A DNA stretch of 10,264 nt from Aurantimonadaceae bacterium (GTDB lineage Bacteria; Pseudomonadota; Alphaproteobacteria; Rhizobiales; Rhizobiaceae): assembly GCA_003232595.1 (NCBI GenBank), contig QIIJ01000315.1:1-10264 (forward strand). The letters run 5' to 3'. The position numbers and the translations under genes were made by a program. Every line of letters begins with the position of its first letter. Positions within the stretch are counted from its first letter, which is position 1. Positions 6,513-10,264 of this stretch are shown here, piece by piece. Below the pieces are notes generated by a model that had not been told where the DNA came from, did no database searches, and saw nothing but the letters and a program-made list of their open reading frames with translations.

Positions 6513-8774
6513 CTAATAGGGAATACCCCGCTCATCGGCAAAATCAGTCAACGCCTCACGCAATGTCTGTCCGTTTGATGGTTCCAGCAGAAGATTCAGC
6601 ACCAGTTCCGCAAGCCGGTCGATGTTCAACGCAAGCAACATCGATTTTACCGGTCCGATTGCCGATGGTGACATCGAAAACGACCTGTAACCAATGGCCA
6701 GCAACCCCATCGCGGCAAGGGGACGCCCGGCAATTTCCCCGCACAGTGTGACATCAGTATTGTTGCGTTTCCCGGCCTCGACAATTTCCCTCAGCATCCG
6801 CATGAATGGCCTGGAAAGCGCATCATAACGATTGGCCATTTGCTGGTTGCCGCGGTCGCTTGCCATAGTGAACTGGAACAGATCATTGGTGCCAACCGAG
6901 ACAAAATCTACAATCTGCATCAGTTCATCAAGCTGCCAAAGCAACGACGGCACCTCAATCATGGCCCCGAGCCTGAACGACTTTGGCATGGAATGGCCAA
7001 ACTGTTTCAACAGCCGCATTTCCTTGTCGATTATCCGCCGCACTTCGCGCACTTCGCGTGCCTCGGTAACCATTGGCAGCATGATCTGCAGGTCCCGGCC
7101 ACCAGCAGCACGTATCAGTGCGCGCAATTGTACCCGCATCAGACCCGGCCGATCAAGCGCCAGACGAATGGCGCGCCATCCAAGAGCCGGATTTTCTTCT
7201 GATATATGTTGCATATAGGGCAGTACCTTGTCGCCACCAATATCAAGGGTACGGAAAATGACCGGTTTGTCGCCTGCCGCATCAAGCACGTTACGGTAAA
7301 ACGCTTCCTGTTCGTCGAGCCTTGGCAAAGTCGCGGAAACCATGAATTGCAGTTCGGTCCTGAAAAGCCCGATCCCGTCGGCGCCGGTTTCCTCAAGTTG
7401 CGGCAGATCAGCTCCAAGCCCCACATTCAGCATCAATGCAACCGAATGACCGTCTTTTGAGGTGGCGGGAACATCGCGCATCCGGGCATAGTGGGCGAGC
7501 CGGGTAATGCGAAAATTTTCCTTATCCGCATAGGCTTCTTCAACATCCGGCTGCGGTCTCAAAAAAACGGAACCGCCGTCTCCGTCGATGACAATCTTGT
7601 CACCGTTTTCAACCCGGGCCACCACATTTTGCGCCTGGCCAACAACTGCAATACCAAGCGCACGTGCCACAATCACCACATGGCTGGTTGGCCCGGCCTC
7701 TTCCAGAACGACGCCGCGAATATTCTCGCGATCATAATCCAGCAATTCAGCAGCGCCCATACTACGGGCTACAATGACAGCATTATCAGGCAGTTTCTCA
7801 ACCAGCCCATGACGGCCCATCAACTGGCGCAGCAACCTGCGGGCCAGATCATCAAAGTCATTCAATCGCTCACGAATATAGGGATCCGGCTGCCGCATCA
7901 GACGCGCCGCATTGTCATTTTGAACCTTTTCAACCGCAGCTTCCGCCGTCAAACCGTTAAGCACTGCCTCCTCCATGCGCCGCACCCAGCCGCGATCATT
8001 GGCAAACATGCGATAGGCCTCAAGCACATCGCGATGTTCGCCGTCACCCGCCACATCACCACGCGACAGCATGTCATCTATCGAAATACGCAAGGCTGTC
8101 AAAGCGGCCCGCAATCTTTCAATTTCACGGTCCGCATCCTCGTTAAACAGATTGGTCACCACCACGCGGGGATCGTGCAGCACTACATTGCCAAATCCAA
8201 CACCATCAGAAAGCGGCACCCCTTCAAGGGTTACCGACTTGGTAAGATCGAGCCCGATACCCCGCTCATTCAATCCTTCCAGTTCGCCGGCAGCAATCAG
8301 TTCGGCCAGGATCATTGCCGATGTTTCAAGCGCCTCCACTTCCTCTTCGTGATATTGTTTCGCTGCGCGGTTTTGCACAACAAGCACTCCGAGGGAACGC
8401 CCGGCCCGCAACATTGGAACACCCAGAAACGAGGAATAATTTTCCTCCCCCGTTTCCGGCAGATAGGCAAAAGACGGGTGCTCCTTGGCATCGGCGATAT
8501 TGATGGCACGCGCCGTCGCCGCAATACGCCCCACCAACCCCTGCCCGACCATCAGCGATGATTGATGCACCGCTTCCGGGTTAAGCCCCTGGGAGGCAAA
8601 CAATTCCAGCACATTATCGGCGCGCAATACATAAAGCGAACAAACTTCCGCAACCATATTGGCGGCGATCGATTGCACAATCGTATCCAGTCGTTGCTGA
8701 GCCCCAAGCGGTTCTGCCATGACTTCACGCAGTCGTTTAAGCAGAACCCGTGGGCCCGTCACCGGGCTTCGCAT
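6513..8774 (-). CDS. ptsP: Phosphoenolpyruvate-protein phosphotransferase PtsP, enzyme I of the nitrogen PTS (EI-Ntr)
   Basis: EI-Ntr takes phosphate from phosphoenolpyruvate and passes it to NPr (PtsO) and then EIIA-Ntr, a regulatory chain that controls nitrogen, potassium or stress responses rather than sugar import. The 753 residues comprise a GAF domain (about 20-165), the HPr-binding helical part (about 200-310), the swivelling domain with phospho-accepting His365 (GPTSHVVIVARALGI), and the PEP-binding barrel with FRTELQF (471-477), FRTLDIGGDK (507-516), VGTNDLFQF (627-635) and the acid-catalyst Cys678 (LCGEIAGRP). All catalytic residues are present. In Sinorhizobium and Caulobacter, glutamine binding to the GAF domain has been reported to inhibit autophosphorylation; the same is likely here. 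The ATG at 8774 has AGGGA seven bases upstream and begins the conserved RVLLKRLREVMAEP region. It sits 82 bases after lysC, probably in the same transcript. Confidence 0.98.
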   Translation of the reverse strand: MRSPVTGPRVLLKRLREVMAEPLGAQQRLDTIVQSIAANMVAEVCSLYVLRADNVLELFASQGLNPEAVHQSSLMVGQGLVGRIAATARAINIADAKEHPSFAYLPETGEENYSSFLGVPMLRAGRSLGVLVVQNRAAKQYHEEEVEALETSAMILAELIAAGELEGLNERGIGLDLTKSVTLEGVPLSDGVGFGNVVLHDPRVVVTNLFNEDADREIERLRAALTALRISIDDMLSRGDVAGDGEHRDVLEAYRMFANDRGWVRRMEEAVLNGLTAEAAVEKVQNDNAARLMRQPDPYIRERLNDFDDLARRLLRQLMGRHGLVEKLPDNAVIVARSMGAAELLDYDRENIRGVVLEEAGPTSHVVIVARALGIAVVGQAQNVVARVENGDKIVIDGDGGSVFLRPQPDVEEAYADKENFRITRLAHYARMRDVPATSKDGHSVALMLNVGLGADLPQLEETGADGIGLFRTELQFMVSATLPRLDEQEAFYRNVLDAAGDKPVIFRTLDIGGDKVLPYMQHISEENPALGWRAIRLALDRPGLMRVQLRALIRAAGGRDLQIMLPMVTEAREVREVRRIIDKEMRLLKQFGHSMPKSFRLGAMIEVPSLLWQLDELMQIVDFVSVGTNDLFQFTMASDRGNQQMANRYDALSRPFMRMLREIVEAGKRNNTDVTLCGEIAGRPLAAMGLLAIGYRSFSMSPSAIGPVKSMLLALNIDRLAELVLNLLLEPSNGQTLREALTDFADERGIPY

Positions 8775-8856
8775 TTTATTTTCCCTTTGCGGGTTATCTC
8801 ATTGCCGCTTTTGAACAAGCAATGTTACCGTTCCAAGGCAGGAATCGGATTTGACC
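8775..8856 (-). other. lysC-ptsP intercistronic spacer with a hairpin
   Basis: This 82-base spacer has an inverted repeat CATTGC (8800-8805) and GCAATG (8819-8824); an alternative fold uses CATT/AATG plus GCTT/AAGC with a small bulge. No T-run follows on the minus strand, so it is more likely an mRNA-processing or stability element than a terminator. The ptsP ribosome binding site AGGGA lies near its end. Confidence 0.4.
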
Positions 8857-10128
8857 CTATTTATCGAGACCATAGACAGAATGCAAAGCCCGCACGGCAA
8901 GTTCTGCATAGTCTGCATCGATCAGAATGGAAATTTTGATCTCGGATGTTGTGATGGCGCGAATGTTCACTCCGTGTTCAGACAGGGTTTTAAAGGCGGT
9001 GGATGCAACACCTGCATGGGAGCGCATTCCGATGCCGATTACAGATACTTTCACCATACCGGGGTCGCTCTGCAAAACCTGATAACCAATCTCTTCCCTT
9101 GACTTTTCAATCACCGCTACAGCCTTTTCAAGATCGCCATTGGGCACCGTAAAGGTCATGTCGGTAACAGAACCGTCTTCGGAAACATTCTGGACTATCA
9201 TGTCCACATTGACATTGGCATCCGCCAGGGGGCCAAACACCGCAGCCGCTATTCCCGGCTTGTCGGAAACCCTGCGAAGCGACACCTGCGCCTCGTCTTT
9301 GGCATAGGCAATGCCGGTAACAATCTGCTGTTCCACTATTTCATCCTCGCTGCAAATCAATGTACCGGGCGGCGTGGCACCGGGGCTGGAATCAATCGAT
9401 TCCGGATCATCAAAACTCGAGCGCACAAAAACCGGCATTCCGTGCACCATGGCAAGTTCAACCGAACGCACCTGTAGCACTTTGGCACCCAGAGAAGCCA
9501 TTTCGAGCATTTCCTCGAACGAAATTTTCCCGAGCCTCTTTGCCTTCGGTTCAATTCTCGGATCTGTTGTATAGACCCCGTCCACATCAGTATAGATATC
9601 GCAACGGTCGGCCTCAAGAGCTGTGGCCAGTGCAACCGCACTTGTATCCGAACCGCCTCGTCCAAGCGTTGCAATCCGGTTGTCCGGCCCAATGCCTTGA
9701 AAACCGGCAACAACTGCCACCTGACCACCACCGAAACGCTTGATGATTTCAGCCCCGTCAATATTTTCAATGCGGGCCGACCCGTGGGCAGCATCGGTGC
9801 GAACCGGTATCTGCCAGCCAAGCCAGGATCGTGCATCAACGCCCATGGATTGCAGCGCAATCGCCAGAAGCCCGGCCGTTACCTGCTCACCGGACGCCAC
9901 CACCGCATCATATTCACGCGCATCAAAAAAAGGCGCATTGCGGTTGGCCAACACCGGCATGGAACGTACCCAGTCAACCAATTCGTTGGTTTTGCCGGAC
10001 ATGGCAGAAACCGTCACCGCCACCTGATGACCCGCTTCAACCTCTCGCCTGACATGGCAGGCAACGTTGCGAATCTTGTCAAGATCAGCAACCGAGGTGC
10101 CTCCAAATTTCATCACAAGTCGGGACAT
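8857..10128 (-). CDS. lysC: Aspartate kinase (aspartokinase)
   Basis: This enzyme phosphorylates L-aspartate with ATP to give 4-phospho-L-aspartate, the first committed step towards lysine and diaminopimelate, threonine, methionine and isoleucine. The 423-residue monofunctional product has the amino-acid kinase domain with KFGGTS (7-12), SAMSGKTNEL (41-50) and TLGRGGSDTSA (154-164), followed by two tandem ACT regulatory domains (about 271-345, VSLRRVSDKPGIAAAVF, and 358-420, VSVIGIGMRSHAGVAST). ACT domains of this layout bind lysine and/or threonine for feedback inhibition; which effector applies cannot be read from the sequence. There is no fused homoserine dehydrogenase. The ATG at 10128 gives the conserved start MSRLVMKFGGTS; only a weak AAGAA lies upstream. 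It is the first gene of the minus-strand block and likely carries its promoter in 10129-10264. Confidence 0.98.
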   Translation of the reverse strand: MSRLVMKFGGTSVADLDKIRNVACHVRREVEAGHQVAVTVSAMSGKTNELVDWVRSMPVLANRNAPFFDAREYDAVVASGEQVTAGLLAIALQSMGVDARSWLGWQIPVRTDAAHGSARIENIDGAEIIKRFGGGQVAVVAGFQGIGPDNRIATLGRGGSDTSAVALATALEADRCDIYTDVDGVYTTDPRIEPKAKRLGKISFEEMLEMASLGAKVLQVRSVELAMVHGMPVFVRSSFDDPESIDSSPGATPPGTLICSEDEIVEQQIVTGIAYAKDEAQVSLRRVSDKPGIAAAVFGPLADANVNVDMIVQNVSEDGSVTDMTFTVPNGDLEKAVAVIEKSREEIGYQVLQSDPGMVKVSVIGIGMRSHAGVASTAFKTLSEHGVNIRAITTSEIKISILIDADYAELAVRALHSVYGLDK

Positions 10129-10264
10129 GGAAAGTTTCTTGCAGAAGGGTTTTTAGGATGTTGAACCGAGCGGGTAACGCCAGTTTCAACAGGCGACTGC
10201 TGCATACAGAATAATGTCGCAGGCTGCAAGGAACGTGAATGAGAAAGACATGAGCATTTATACC
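10129..10264. other. lysC upstream region, probable promoter and leader
   Basis: About 136 bases lie between lysC and the window edge. An inverted repeat GTTGAA (10160-10165) and TTCAAC (10185-10190) with an inner GCG/CGC stem (10170-10172 with 10178-10180) forms a hairpin in the lysC leader, ending about 30 bases before the start codon. Further up, TTGCAG-N17-TATGCA (minus strand, from about 10226 down to 10198) is a weak promoter candidate. The leader is far too short and too simple for a lysine riboswitch. The plus strand may begin a divergent gene at 10250. Confidence 0.4.
10250..10264 (+). CDS. Possible start of a divergent gene, cut by the window end
   Basis: An ATG at 10250 opens MSIYT and runs off the edge, with purine-rich sequence (GAGAAAGAC) just upstream. 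In related Rhizobiales, a divergent ubiG (ubiquinone O-methyltransferase) is, as I remember it, often next to lysC, so this could be its first codons. Five codons cannot identify a gene, and this is a positional guess only. Confidence 0.15.

Noticed and set aside
7491..8561. A 356-codon plus-strand open frame opposite ptsP
   Set aside because: It is the antisense of strongly conserved EI-Ntr sequence, has His/Arg/Gln-rich composition without recognisable domains, and is a by-product of codon bias on the other strand.
10129..10264. Lysine riboswitch upstream of lysC
   Set aside because: The visible leader is short, lacks the multi-helix lysine aptamer, and contains only one small hairpin.

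Overview
The window looks like a chromosomal housekeeping segment from an alphaproteobacterium, most likely of the Hyphomicrobiales (Rhizobiales). The evidence is the gene order lysC - ptsP - prfA - prmC - DUF4167 - clpB, all on the minus strand, together with the protein sequences: a two-ACT aspartokinase, a GAF-bearing nitrogen-PTS enzyme I, and a DUF4167 protein with an Arg/Gly-rich N-terminus. Base composition appears moderate, lower than in many rhizobia. I see no transposase, integrase, phage gene, CRISPR array, tRNA or rRNA.

Layout from left to right. Positions 1-468 hold the 3' part of a plus-strand M23 (LytM-type) peptidase gene cut by the window edge. Positions 469-682 are non-coding DNA between this gene and the convergent clpB, and hold a striking run of back-to-back hairpins. 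clpB runs from 3295 down to 683 with a GTG start, a leader and a plausible heat-shock (RpoH-type) promoter. The DUF4167 gene (4106-3468) lies upstream of it. A 384-base AT-rich gap (4107-4490) with several inverted repeats separates it from prmC (5363-4491). prmC begins one base after the prfA stop. prfA (6456-5365), ptsP (8774-6513) and lysC (10128-8857) follow with gaps of 56 and 82 bases. Positions 10129-10264 are the lysC leader and promoter region, possibly with the first codons of a divergent plus-strand gene at the edge.

Functional links. PrmC methylates the GGQ glutamine of the release factor encoded just upstream of it, so prfA-prmC is a substrate-enzyme pair that is probably translationally coupled. 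ptsP encodes the first phosphotransferase of the nitrogen-sensing PTS, and lysC the first committed enzyme of the lysine/threonine/methionine pathway. clpB appears to be a separately promoted stress gene.

The coding content is ordinary. The most unusual part is the multi-hairpin element at 500-659, which can be drawn as a closed multi-branch junction. I cannot assign it to any known RNA or repeat family. No undescribed protein system is apparent.
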